Of a stretch of DNA of 37,906 nt, positions 24,353-32,777 are shown piece after piece. Each line of letters opens with the position of its first letter. Positions within the stretch are counted from its first letter, which is position 1. The notes below the pieces were generated by a model. That model had not been told where the DNA came from. It saw only the letters and a program-made list of their open reading frames with translations, and did not search any database. Source of the DNA: Polyangiaceae bacterium (GTDB lineage Bacteria > Myxococcota_A > Polyangia > Polyangiales > Polyangiaceae); the NCBI GenBank assembly GCA_016929495.1, contig JAFGIS010000166.1, positions 1 to 37,906 of the forward strand, given 5' to 3'. Both the position numbers and the translations under genes were made by a program.

Positions 24353-24922
24353 GCGGCGGCGCGGGTGGGGGGATGGAAGCTACAGGGCCGGCACGTCAGC
24401 TCGACGGAGCGGCGGGGACGGCTTCGGGCGACTCTGGCTGCTGAGCTCGGTGGCCGGCTTCGGATCCAGACCCGAAACTGGACGCTGGCGGCGGGCGGCT
24501 CGCTCGCACCTGGAGCTCGAAGCCTGGAGCCGGGATCCTGGGGGGCGCACTGCAGCGTGCTCAGAGCCGCCGGGCCAGCTCGTCCGCCTGGAGCACGCGG
24601 CGCCCGCCACGCTCGAAGGCGCTCCAGGCTCCAGAGCGCGCTCTTCACCAGCGCCGTCAGAACCGCGAGCGCTAGCGTGCCGAGCGGTACCCACTTGAGC
24701 ATGATCTCCGCTCCCGTCACATCGACGTCTCCGCGGCGGCTATCCTCGCACAATGCCAGAGGCGACGTCCCGGCTCCGCAGTCTGCCCGTGCCAACCCCA
24801 GCGGGCACTTCGCAGGCACCAGGCCGATCGGTCGGCCTACAAGCCGGAGACGTCCCAGCAAGACAGCGAATTTGGCCCGTGTCAGCGGTGTGGTCTGTAC
24901 TTTTCCAGCACAGGAGGGATGA
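24353..24922. other. Intergenic region with heptamer array, no supported gene
   Basis: About 570 bases. It contains the heptamer locus at 24509-24634. On the minus strand an ATG at 24702, preceded by GGAG, starts a hydrophobic stretch (MLKWVPLGTLALAVLTALV), but the frame then runs through the repeat array and antisense to the end of the preceding gene. It is therefore at best a decayed small membrane protein. A strong GGAGGG near 24915 belongs to the next gene. Confidence 0.55.
24509..24634. repeat. Opposed 7-bp tandem repeats (locus 4, CTGGAGC type)
   Basis: Left arm 24509-24543: five 7-base units, CCTGGAG, CTCGAAG, CCTGGAG and two more degenerate ones. Right arm: GCTCCAG twice in tandem (24621-24634), preceded by GCTCGAA at 24611-24617. 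A further CTGGAGC lies at 24588-24594. Arms are in opposite orientation. The spacer is longer than at the other loci. Confidence 0.62.
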
Positions 24923-25633
24923 ATGAACCAAACGAGCATCAATCCGGCCCAAGACGAGCTAATCCGCGTCAGGGCCTACGAAATCTGGTGCGGCAAGGGC
25001 TACCCAAGCGGCAGCGCCGAGCAGGACTGGCTCGAGGCGACGGCTCAGGTGGCTGCTGAGGCGACGCAGAATGCCGAAGCGGGCTCGGACAAAGCCACCT
25101 ACGCTCGACAGGACGCCCAGGAGACTGCACCTGGTCCAGCACGGCAGCCGCGCCTGCTCGACGCGAGTCGCGTCTCGCCAGCACCAGCTCCGGCTGCGAA
25201 GCGGCCCGGGCCCGCCCGAGCGGTCGCTCGGAGTGAGAGCAGGCCCGAGAAAACCAATGCTCGCGCTCCGATGGAGCAGAAACACGAACAGAAACCTGCA
25301 CAGAAGGCTCCGGCCCCGGCGGACCAGATGCCAACGCCCCCAGCCTCTGCGGCGGAGCGCACGCCTGCGCCGGCAGCCTCCGCGGCCGAGACGCGCACTG
25401 GCAACGCCGCCGAAGACCGAGCCAAGGGCGGTCCAGCCAAGGCACGCAGTCGTGGCCGCGCCGCAGGCGCCAACAAGGAACCGCCTCTCGCGCCAGCAAC
25501 GCCACAGCTGGCTGCGTCGGGCGCTGGCACGCGTCCAGCCGCAGCACCAAGCGCCGCTGCGCCGGCTTCCGGTGCTGCTGCAAAGCAAGGGACACGCGCT
25601 CGAACCGGGCGCACACGCCAGCGCAGAGCATAG
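24923..25633 (+). CDS. DUF2934 protein with long Ala/Pro/Arg tail
   Basis: 236 aa with a strong GGAGGG site just before the ATG. Residues 10-42 (DELIRVRAYEIWCGKGYPSG then AEQDWLEATAQV) are a DUF2934 domain, a short helical module of unknown function. The remaining 190 residues are low complexity: Ala, Pro, Lys, Arg, Gln and Glu, with almost no hydrophobic residues and a very basic end (RTGRTRQRRA). This composition resembles disordered histone-H1-like or DNA/RNA-binding tails, but binding is inference. The bias is in the protein itself; ordinary GC-rich codons are used. Confidence 0.78.
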   Translation: MNQTSINPAQDELIRVRAYEIWCGKGYPSGSAEQDWLEATAQVAAEATQNAEAGSDKATYARQDAQETAPGPARQPRLLDASRVSPAPAPAAKRPGPARAVARSESRPEKTNARAPMEQKHEQKPAQKAPAPADQMPTPPASAAERTPAPAASAAETRTGNAAEDRAKGGPAKARSRGRAAGANKEPPLAPATPQLAASGAGTRPAAAPSAAAPASGAAAKQGTRARTGRTRQRRA

Positions 25634-25893
25634 CCAGGCCAACAAGCGTCTGCTGACCGCTCGGATTGTGGGGCGGACACTCGCGGTCACAGGACCCGTA
25701 TTCAGCGGCCCTTGGTCAAATAGATATTGCGCAGGCGACAGACAGTACATCAGGGCCGCTCTCCGCCTCCGCGGGTGACCCCATCGCGGTAGCTACACTC
25801 GAATTTGCCGTTCCAGGCGAGCAAGCGCCAGCCTGGCCGAGTTCGGCGGGGCCATCGCTCGCGTCCCAGCCCAGCTCCGCTAGACTACAGCCC

Positions 25894-28368
25894 ATGGCCC
25901 GGGTGTATCGCTCTTCCTTCGGTTTTCGTTCTCCGCTCGGCGGCTGTGTCTGGGTGCTCTCGGCAGCAGCCTTCGTGGCTCTGCCCGCCGCCTGCGCGGA
26001 AGCGGGTGGCGGAAACAGAAACCTCCAACCTGGCACGCGCAGCGGCACGGGTTCGACCACGTCGGCGGATGACGACGATGACGTGTCAGGCACCGGGGCC
26101 ACGCCCGGTCTGGACAAGGAAAAGGTCGACGACGTCGACCCCTGCACGAAGAGCGATCCGCCGCCGGAATGCTTCATTGTGGCAAGCGGACCGGCGTGCG
26201 GTGACGGCGAGATCAATGTAGACGGGGAGGAGTGCGACGACGGCAATAGCCTACCGGGCGACGGCTGCTCCGGGATCTGCAAGAAGGAGGCGTACTTCGA
26301 GTGCCCCGCGCCCGGACAGCCCTGCGTATCGACCATCGTCTGCGGCGACGGGGTCATCTCACCGGGCGAAGCCTGCGACGACGGCAATGCCGTGAGCGGG
26401 GACGGCTGCTCCGACAAGTGCAATCTCGTGGAAAAGGGCTTCGCCTGCCGCACGGCGGGCCAGAGCTGCATCCGCGTCTACATTTGTGGCGACAGCGTCG
26501 TGGATCCGGTGGAGGGGTGCGATGACGGCAACGCCAATCCGGGGGACGGCTGCGACCCCAAGTGCCGTTTGGAGACCGGCTTCAAGTGCACGGGCAATCC
26601 AAGCGTGTGCTCGGCCACCACGTGCGGTGACGGCGTCCCGGAGGGCGCAGAAAGCTGCGACGATGGTAATGTGCTGCCGTTCGACGGCTGCGACAAGACC
26701 TGCCGGGCAGAGCCGAAATGCGAAGGCGGACCGTGCACGTCGAGCTGTGGCGACGGCATCGTGCTCGGCGAGCAGTGCGACGACGGCAATCTGCGTAACG
26801 GCGACGGCTGCTCGGACAAATGCACGCTCGAGCCCGGTTTCCAGTGCACGTCCAACAGCGATCCCTGCACGCTCGTCAATGACGTCTGCACCATGGCCGT
26901 GCCGGCCATCTTCCGTGATTTCCGCGCAGGCGGCGACTTCGAGCCGAGCGCTGTGGGCCTGTACACGGCGACGACCGGCCTGGTCGAGAAGCAGCTCGAC
27001 GCCGAGGGCAGGCCCGTGGCCGTCGGTCCGTCCAAGGACGGCTACATCACGAGCAAGGAGTCCTTTGCGAAGTGGTACCGCGACGTCCCGGGCACCAACA
27101 GCACGACCGTCTCGGAAATCGTGCTCTGGGACGATGGCAACGGCAACTACGTCAATCGCTGGGGCGCGAACGGGGAACGCTGGCAACGGTTGAGTCGACC
27201 AGACGCGCATTGGTGCGGCCCGGTCGGGCAGGAGAACTGGGACGAGGAGGGCAACAAGATCCCCTGCACGTACTGCGCGTGGGATGACCCGGCCACGACC
27301 GAGTGCGACAATGTGCAAATCACCGAATGCCAGGACGAGACCACGGGCGAGATGCTGCCCATGTACGACTGCGTGAACGACGGAGGTGTCTGGCACGGCA
27401 TCTACCTCGAAGATGAGTGGGATGGCAATCCCGTCTTCTTCCCGGTCGACGGCGATCCCTTCACGCCCGCCAGCGAACGCGTCACCGCGGTGATCCCCTC
27501 GGCGTACAAGGGTGACTGGGCGGCTGAACCGGGCGGGGTCAAGCACAACTTCCACTTCACGAGTGAGGTACGCTACTGGTTCACCTACCATGCGGCTCAG
27601 ACCTACGAGCTCAACTTCCTCGGTGATGATGACGTGTGGGTGTTCATCAACGGGCGCTTGGCCGTGGACCTCGGCGGCATCCACACGCCCGTCGAAGGCG
27701 ATCTGCAGCTCTCGGGAGGCAGTGCCACGGTCACGGTCACCTCGACCGAGCTCGAAACCAACCAGGGCGACAACCCGACGACCACCCCGGGCAAGGAAAC
27801 CGTCACCGTCCAGCATCCGGATCTCGGTCTGGTCGACGGCGGCGTCTACGAAATCGTGGTGTTCCAGGCGGAACGTCAGACCACCGCTTCATCGTTCAAG
27901 CTCACGCTGTCCGGCTTCGATACCGCGCCCAGCGACTGCACCACGGCTTGCGGGGACGGCCAAATCGCGCTCGGTGAGGAGTGCGACGACGGGGCGGCCA
28001 ACAACACGGGCGACTACAACAAGTGCAGCCCCAACTGCACGCTCGGTCCACGCTGCGGAGACGGCATCAAGCAGGACCAGTACGGCGAAGTCTGCGACAA
28101 CGGCGTCAACGATGGCGCCTACGGGCAGTGTGCCCCCGACTGCCAGCTCGGTCCGCGCTGCGGCGACGGCATCGTGCAACCCGAGCACGAGCAGTGCGAC
28201 GACGGCGTCAACGCCGGCGGGTACGGCGAATGCGCTCCAGGCTGCATTCTCGGCGCATTCTGCGGCGATGGCGTGCTCACCCTGCCGTACGAAGAATGCG
28301 ACGACGGCAACAACGAGGACTTCGACAATTGCAGCTCGGCTTGCCGCAAGGAAATCATCTTGAAGTGA
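25894..28368 (+). CDS. Fibro-slime domain lipoprotein with nine Myxococcus Cys-rich repeats
   Basis: 824 aa from the ATG at 25894. The signal ends at a lipobox (LPAAC), followed by a Gly/Ser/Asp-rich linker. Five cysteine-rich repeats of the type CGDG....E.CDDGN...GDGC...C (DUF4215) lie at about residues 105-325, and four more follow at about 685-820, the last four with a looser second half. Between them sits a fibro-slime domain of about 350 residues: FRDFRAGGDFE near its start, the DDDVWVFINGRLAVDLGG calcium-site-like motif, and VYEIVVFQAERQTTASSFKL at its end. Fibro-slime domains were named from Dictyostelium and fibrobacter surface proteins. Expected on the cell surface or secreted, probably in adhesion or matrix. 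No ribosome-binding site is obvious; the start is set by the signal peptide. Confidence 0.9.
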   Translation: MARVYRSSFGFRSPLGGCVWVLSAAAFVALPAACAEAGGGNRNLQPGTRSGTGSTTSADDDDDVSGTGATPGLDKEKVDDVDPCTKSDPPPECFIVASGPACGDGEINVDGEECDDGNSLPGDGCSGICKKEAYFECPAPGQPCVSTIVCGDGVISPGEACDDGNAVSGDGCSDKCNLVEKGFACRTAGQSCIRVYICGDSVVDPVEGCDDGNANPGDGCDPKCRLETGFKCTGNPSVCSATTCGDGVPEGAESCDDGNVLPFDGCDKTCRAEPKCEGGPCTSSCGDGIVLGEQCDDGNLRNGDGCSDKCTLEPGFQCTSNSDPCTLVNDVCTMAVPAIFRDFRAGGDFEPSAVGLYTATTGLVEKQLDAEGRPVAVGPSKDGYITSKESFAKWYRDVPGTNSTTVSEIVLWDDGNGNYVNRWGANGERWQRLSRPDAHWCGPVGQENWDEEGNKIPCTYCAWDDPATTECDNVQITECQDETTGEMLPMYDCVNDGGVWHGIYLEDEWDGNPVFFPVDGDPFTPASERVTAVIPSAYKGDWAAEPGGVKHNFHFTSEVRYWFTYHAAQTYELNFLGDDDVWVFINGRLAVDLGGIHTPVEGDLQLSGGSATVTVTSTELETNQGDNPTTTPGKETVTVQHPDLGLVDGGVYEIVVFQAERQTTASSFKLTLSGFDTAPSDCTTACGDGQIALGEECDDGAANNTGDYNKCSPNCTLGPRCGDGIKQDQYGEVCDNGVNDGAYGQCAPDCQLGPRCGDGIVQPEHEQCDDGVNAGGYGECAPGCILGAFCGDGVLTLPYEECDDGNNEDFDNCSSACRKEIILK

Positions 28369-28414
28369 CGTGCCTCCCGCTCGAGGCCACAGCCGCCGCA
28401 AGCTGCGCGCTCGC

Positions 28415-28430
28415 GCCGGAAGCCTCCGGC
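28415..28430. terminator. Hairpin between convergent genes
   Basis: GCCGGA (28415-28420), four-base loop, TCCGGC (28425-28430), in the 100-base gap between convergent stops. It is a possible bidirectional terminator; there are no flanking T/A runs. Confidence 0.35.
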
Positions 28431-28468
28431 CGAACCAGGCTACCAATGGGAACCGGAAGCCTCTCGGC

Positions 28469-29365
28469 TCAGTGCAGCGCCGTCGTCGCTACCAGCTCCG
28501 CGCTCTCTGCATCACCCAGATCCGTGGCCAGCGCGTAGCCCACGCCGCCGCGCTCCGTGGCGGCGATGCTGTAGCCGCGGCGCGTGCCGACGAACACCGG
28601 GACATTGCGGACGACTCGCGGCTCGAGCCGCGCGCGCAGCGGGAAACGAGCGGAATTGTAGACGTAGACCGTAATGCGATGGCCATTGAGACTGTACTGG
28701 AGCGAAGCCGCGGAGGAATCTCGCTTGACCCAAACGACGCCCCCGCCCTGCCAGCGCGCTCCATAGTCCTGCAAAGTCGGCAGCAGCCGAACCGGCAGCC
28801 CCACCTCCGGCTCGAGCGTCGTGACCTGGGACGGTTCGGTGATTTGCGGCGCACGAGGCTGAGAATGATAGTCGACGAACTCGTCGATCAGCTGGTCGAG
28901 TGTGTCCGTGCTGGTCGAGATATTCGCCTGCGACGAGGAAGCCTGCACCGGCGCCTGAGCCGCCCATTGCGACCCCGCCACGGAGCGCCAACCGCCCCAA
29001 ATGACCAGCGCGGCAGCAGCCGCCAACGTCAGAATCGTCCGCCACGGCATGATGCCCGACGTGTCGCCGCGGACCGTATCGGCAACGGATGAGTCGGCGG
29101 CGCTGCCAACGGCTGCCCTCGACCGAGCGCGCTCTCGCTCCGCTTCGATCATTCGGGCGATACGATCGCGGAATGCGGCGGACGGCACGTCAGCCGTCCG
29201 GACCGCACGTTGGGTACTCACGCGCACGGCGCGCTCGAAACTCACGCGCGCACTGCACGTGGGACAGCGCGCCAGATGAGTCTCTATCTCCGCGAGCTTC
29301 TCGGGTGGCAGCTCACCGTCGACGAATGCTTCGAGATACGATGCGGCGGCCAAACATTGGGTCAT
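28469..29365 (-). CDS. Anti-sigma factor with zinc-finger domain
   Basis: 298 aa from the ATG at 29365, whose bases overlap the stop of the sigma gene (ATGA, 29365-29362). The start is chosen because it gives a standard anti-sigma N-terminus. His30, Cys34 and Cys37 form the H-x3-C-x2-C zinc site of the ZAS domain that clamps ECF sigma factors. One transmembrane helix is at about 110-127 (TILTLAAAAALVIWGGW). A 170-residue periplasmic domain follows, beta-rich with VGLPVRLLPTLQDYGARW and VVWVKRDSSAASLQYSLNGH, presumably the sensor or proteolysis target. It should hold the partner sigma factor at the membrane until a signal arrives. The signal is unknown. Confidence 0.9.
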   Translation of the reverse strand: MTQCLAAASYLEAFVDGELPPEKLAEIETHLARCPTCSARVSFERAVRVSTQRAVRTADVPSAAFRDRIARMIEAERERARSRAAVGSAADSSVADTVRGDTSGIMPWRTILTLAAAAALVIWGGWRSVAGSQWAAQAPVQASSSQANISTSTDTLDQLIDEFVDYHSQPRAPQITEPSQVTTLEPEVGLPVRLLPTLQDYGARWQGGGVVWVKRDSSAASLQYSLNGHRITVYVYNSARFPLRARLEPRVVRNVPVFVGTRRGYSIAATERGGVGYALATDLGDAESAELVATTALH

Positions 29366-30015
29366 GACCGGGACGCCCTTTTTCTTCGGTAGTCCTCGAG
29401 ATCGACGGGGTTTTGTCCGACCTTGGGCGCGGCGGTGACGATACCCAAGGCACGAGCATGCTCGAGCAGCTGAGCCTTGAGCAAGCGTCGGCCTCGATGC
29501 AGGCGGGACATCACCGTGCCAATCGGGCAACCTACGATGTCTGCGATCTCTTTGTAGGAGAGCTCCTCGACGTCGCTCAGGAGGACGACGAGGCGGAAGT
29601 CCGCGGGCAGGGCGTCCAGCGCTTCGCGGATCTCGGCCTCGAGCACGGGGCGAAGAGCCAGCGACTCGGGATCCCGCATGGCCTCGAGTGTCGCGCTGCT
29701 GATCCAGCCGTCCGCAAGAGGATCCCCGTCGGGACCGTCGAGCACCGTCCTTTCGAGACCCGTACGGCGGTAGCGGTTGATGAACGCGTTGGTCAGTATT
29801 CGAAGAAGCCAGGCGCGCATGTTGGTGCCTGGCTCGAACTGGTCGCGCGCCCGGATCGCCTTGAGGACCGTATCCTGTACGAGGTCCTCCCCTTCGGATG
29901 GACTGCGTGTCAGGCGCAGCGCCAGGGCATATAGCGCGTCCAAGTGACCAACGACCTCACGCTCGAAGCGCGGATGGTCGCTGCTCGGTGTCTCAGCGTC
30001 TGTCGCTCGGCGCAT
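29362..30015 (-). CDS. ECF-type RNA polymerase sigma factor
   Basis: 217 aa. Sigma region 2 runs from about residue 25 to 85 (DLVQDTVLKAIRARDQFEPG, then the core-binding and -10-contacting WLLRILTNAFINRYRR). Region 4 is at about 130-190: ALDALPADFRLVVLLSDVEE then a helix-turn-helix SYKEIADIVGCPIGTVMSRLH. A linker of about 40 residues separates them. The anti-sigma gene overlaps its stop by four bases, so the two are made in step. An upstream PhaR-like gene points the same way after 59 bases and may be in the same transcript. Its own promoter and target promoters cannot be read from this window. Confidence 0.95.
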   Translation of the reverse strand: MRRATDAETPSSDHPRFEREVVGHLDALYALALRLTRSPSEGEDLVQDTVLKAIRARDQFEPGTNMRAWLLRILTNAFINRYRRTGLERTVLDGPDGDPLADGWISSATLEAMRDPESLALRPVLEAEIREALDALPADFRLVVLLSDVEELSYKEIADIVGCPIGTVMSRLHRGRRLLKAQLLEHARALGIVTAAPKVGQNPVDLEDYRRKRASRS

Positions 30016-30074
30016 GGCTCGCTCGTGCTGGGTTCAACCGAGACCGGAGAAGCATTATTCCTCGTGAAGGCGGG

Positions 30075-30644
30075 CTAGTCCGTGCGCGGCTTGCCCTCCC
30101 GCTCTGCCAGCCGGTTCTCGAGCTGTTCAAGCCGAACGGCCAGTCGCTTCAGATCCACCTGAAGCTCCTTCAGCGCAACGGCGTCGGCCAGCGCGGCATG
30201 GATCCGCTCGTCGATGGCGCGTGCCCATGGCTCGGCCGTGTTGCGGCCTGGGCGCCCCGGGGGCCCGCGATCGGCCACCTGCAACGGATCCGTGGATTCC
30301 TTGGGCAGTACCCTGCCAGCTGAACCGTCTCTCGGCTGATTCAAGGGTTTTCCATCTCGGGACCGGATGAGCGCCGTCAACGTCGTGAGCGGAATGCCAC
30401 GCGGTCGGGCCTTGAGCTCCTCGGAAATGATCAAAGCGAGCGTCACGTCCGTCTTGTCTTCCCTGGTCCCGTTGTCGATGACTTGGACGTCTTCGCCGGC
30501 CCGAACCAGTTCCGCGACGTCCAGGAGAGTGACGTAGCGGCTCTCCTGGGTGTCGTAGAGCTTTCGGTTCGAGTAGCGCTTAATGATGCGCTGAGCCAGG
30601 GCCTCGGGCGGACTACCCTTGCCTGGTGTCGTATCACCTGCCAT
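30075..30644 (-). CDS. PhaR-like polyhydroxyalkanoate regulator
   Basis: 189 aa from the ATG at 30644, chosen for the GAGG site upstream. Residues about 17-80 (IIKRYSNRKLYDTQESRYVT and LLDVAELVRAGEDVQVIDNG) are the PHB/PHA accumulation regulator DNA-binding domain. In other bacteria PhaR represses phasin and its own genes and also binds PHB granules. After it come TLALIISEELKARP, a polar linker, and a C-terminal coiled coil (ELQVDLKRLAVRLEQLENRL). No PHA synthase or phasin gene is adjacent. A TGC-rich perfect palindrome sits 16 bases upstream of the start and is a natural autoregulation candidate. It may head a transcript with the ECF sigma gene. Confidence 0.85.
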   Translation of the reverse strand: MAGDTTPGKGSPPEALAQRIIKRYSNRKLYDTQESRYVTLLDVAELVRAGEDVQVIDNGTREDKTDVTLALIISEELKARPRGIPLTTLTALIRSRDGKPLNQPRDGSAGRVLPKESTDPLQVADRGPPGRPGRNTAEPWARAIDERIHAALADAVALKELQVDLKRLAVRLEQLENRLAEREGKPRTD

Positions 30645-30659
30645 CCGTACCTCGGACGG

Positions 30660-30674
30660 GCACGCAGTGCGTGC
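30660..30674. promoter_or_regulatory. TGC-rich palindrome upstream of the PhaR-like gene
   Basis: GCACGCA, G, TGCGTGC: seven-base perfect arms with a single central base, ending 16 bases before the ATG at 30644. TGC/GCA-rich sites are bound by PhaR proteins in other species (established for some Alphaproteobacteria), so autorepression is plausible. Confidence 0.5.
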
Positions 30675-30850
30675 TGCCGCAAACCCTTCCTTCCATGGTC
30701 GCACCAAGGCGACTGCCCGAAACCGATCAGACCAGCAGTCGTGCACAGCGTCAAGCGGAGAGAGGTGTCAGGCCGGGCCAGGGGCCGTCATGACCGGGAT
30801 CTGTTCGGGTTTTTCGTCCGTATGCCGCGGGTAGGCTATACGCCAAGCTC

Positions 30851-32755
30851 ATGGGCACTCTCGCCCGGCTCGCCCTCTCGTCGTCTCTCCTTCTGTCCCT
30901 CCCTCAATGCGCTTGGCAGTCGGGTGCGCCAGACCTCATCGAGGTCCGATCGTTGGTACGTGCCGCTGTGGGTCCGGGTGAACAGCTCGAGCTTGGAGGT
31001 CGAGGGTTTCCGGAAGGCAAAACCGCAACGGTGGTCTTTCGTGGTGCGCTCCACAGGGCCGGCCAGCCGCCCATTGAAGACATCAGGATCGTCGCGCGGT
31101 CGCGCTCGAGCAGGGCTGACCTCGTCAGCGTGCCGATGACGCAGGCCTTGCATACCGAGTTCTGCGGCAACGGCGAGGACGCGGCACACACGACCTTTCG
31201 CGGCCGAATCGTCATTGCGTTCTCACCGAGGGACCGCGGGGCAGCTCCTGTGCAAGGCAGCCTCGACAACGTCGTCGTCGACCTGGCTGCTCCAACGCTT
31301 CGCGAGCAAGACGTCCTGCGGCAAGCCGAGTCGGCGCAGCGGATGGCGAAGTCCCTCGGAATCGAGCTGGAACCCAATCCAGCCGAGGGAAAGCTCGTTC
31401 TCCGGCGCGCCACCGGACGAGCGGCAGAGGCGGGGCTGTTGGCCGGCGACGAGCTGCTCGAGCTCGACGGGCTCGTCTTGCGCACGCCGGCGGATTTGAT
31501 TCCTTCGAGTGATGGACCCTACAGCCAGCTGCTCGTGCGGCGTCCCGGACCGCTCGAGCCGTTTTCGTGCCCGCTGCGTGTCGAGGGTCTGACGCCAGTA
31601 CTGGCCAAGAACGCCCCGGCGGCTGTGGTCATGACCCTCCTGGCCTGTCTGTTGCTGGCGGGCTGCTTCGCTCCGATCTCACGCGCTCTGACATGGGCGG
31701 CACAGCGCATCAGGACACAGTTGGCGCCCGACGTGCCGGAGCACGGCTCGTCCGGGGGACCATGGACGGTCGTGCTTGGAGCACTGCGGGCTTCCCTGCT
31801 GGAAGCCTTCGGTGCCAAGCAGAATCTGCTCCTGCGCCCACTGCCGTTCGTCTTGCTCGCGAGCCTGGCGGCCGCTTGGACTCTGTTGGCATTCGGCGGT
31901 TTTCTACTGGGACCTGGCTCGGATCTGCTGTTGCTGCTGCTCGGGCCCGCGGCGCTGGCCATGGTGAACGCGATGGTCCGTGGCGGCCGTCCAAAGCAGC
32001 CCACGGGCGTTGGGGCGGGTCGGGGCTGGTCGCTCGCTCGCGGTCTCTCGGGGGGCGTGCGAGCCCTGCTTCAGCAGGTGCCGGTCCTGGCTGCTGGGAT
32101 CTGCGCGACCTCGATCATCGGTAGCGCCAATCTGAATGCCATCGTCGTGGACCAGGGAGGTTGGCCGCATCACTGGACCGTCTTCCGTGGTCCCGGAGCG
32201 CTGATGGCGTTTCTGCTGCTCTGCACCTCTCTGGTGCCAGGGCTCGGACCCTGCTCCGAGCAGCTGCCCGAGGCCATCGACGGGGAAACCCACCCGCACC
32301 GAGGAGGCGTGGGCCATATCGTCGAGTGGCTGTGCATCTGGGCGACCTGTGGGCTCGGCGCCGTTCTGTTTCTCGGTGGATGGGCGCTGCCCTGGCCCAC
32401 GCACGAACCCGCATCGACGTTGCCGGGCCTGCTCGTCGGGGCTGCGGTGTTCCAGGCCAAGTGCTGGCTGCTCGTACTGTGGGTCGCCGCATCCCGCCGG
32501 GTGTGGGCTCGCGTGCGCTTCGAGGATGTGCTCAACGTCTGGTGGCAGAAAGTGCTGCCGCTTTCGGCGTTGGCCATCGTGCTCTCGGCCGTGTGGCTCC
32601 GACTCGTCTCCCACGGGCCGCTTCGCTCGTCCGAGCCGTGGATCGTGGTCACGTTGTGTGCACTCACCGTGGGCACCTTGATCCTGTTCGCACACCGCGT
32701 ACTGATGGCCTGTACGTCGCGAACGAGTCCGCAGAGCTTGAATCCCTGGCTGTGA
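30851..32755 (+). CDS. Membrane protein: exported N-domain, PDZ domain and NuoH-like domain
   Basis: 634 aa. A signal sequence (MGTLARLALSSSLLLSLP) leads to an exported region of about 125 residues that looks like an immunoglobulin-like IPT/TIG fold (GEQLELGGRGFPEGKTATVV). A PDZ domain follows at about 145-235 (RATGRAAEAGLLAGDELLEL). From 258 on there are about eight membrane helices resembling NuoH, the quinone-site subunit of complex I: SANLNAIVVDQGGWPHHW matches the SLNL..IV..Q..W segment, LPEAIDGETHPHRGG matches the acidic LPEAE.E loop, and VRFEDVLNVWWQKVLPLSAL (from 555) matches the R-x-D-q-l-W-K-LP ending. The order of these three landmarks is that of NuoH. No other nuo gene is near. 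The IPT call is weak, the PDZ call good. Confidence 0.8.
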   Translation: MGTLARLALSSSLLLSLPQCAWQSGAPDLIEVRSLVRAAVGPGEQLELGGRGFPEGKTATVVFRGALHRAGQPPIEDIRIVARSRSSRADLVSVPMTQALHTEFCGNGEDAAHTTFRGRIVIAFSPRDRGAAPVQGSLDNVVVDLAAPTLREQDVLRQAESAQRMAKSLGIELEPNPAEGKLVLRRATGRAAEAGLLAGDELLELDGLVLRTPADLIPSSDGPYSQLLVRRPGPLEPFSCPLRVEGLTPVLAKNAPAAVVMTLLACLLLAGCFAPISRALTWAAQRIRTQLAPDVPEHGSSGGPWTVVLGALRASLLEAFGAKQNLLLRPLPFVLLASLAAAWTLLAFGGFLLGPGSDLLLLLLGPAALAMVNAMVRGGRPKQPTGVGAGRGWSLARGLSGGVRALLQQVPVLAAGICATSIIGSANLNAIVVDQGGWPHHWTVFRGPGALMAFLLLCTSLVPGLGPCSEQLPEAIDGETHPHRGGVGHIVEWLCIWATCGLGAVLFLGGWALPWPTHEPASTLPGLLVGAAVFQAKCWLLVLWVAASRRVWARVRFEDVLNVWWQKVLPLSALAIVLSAVWLRLVSHGPLRSSEPWIVVTLCALTVGTLILFAHRVLMACTSRTSPQSLNPWL

Positions 32756-32777
32756 CCGCGCCTGAACTCGCTGCCGG

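Noticed and set aside
24154..24702. Possible small membrane protein on the minus strand starting MLKWVPLGTLALAVLTALV
   Set aside because: It has a ribosome-binding site and one convincing helix, but the frame then runs through the heptamer array and antisense to the end of the preceding gene, with no plausible stop near the helix.
26359..27816. 485-codon open frame on the minus strand
   Set aside because: Antisense to the fibro-slime/Cys-repeat gene; its apparent internal repeats merely mirror the Cys-rich repeats of the real gene.
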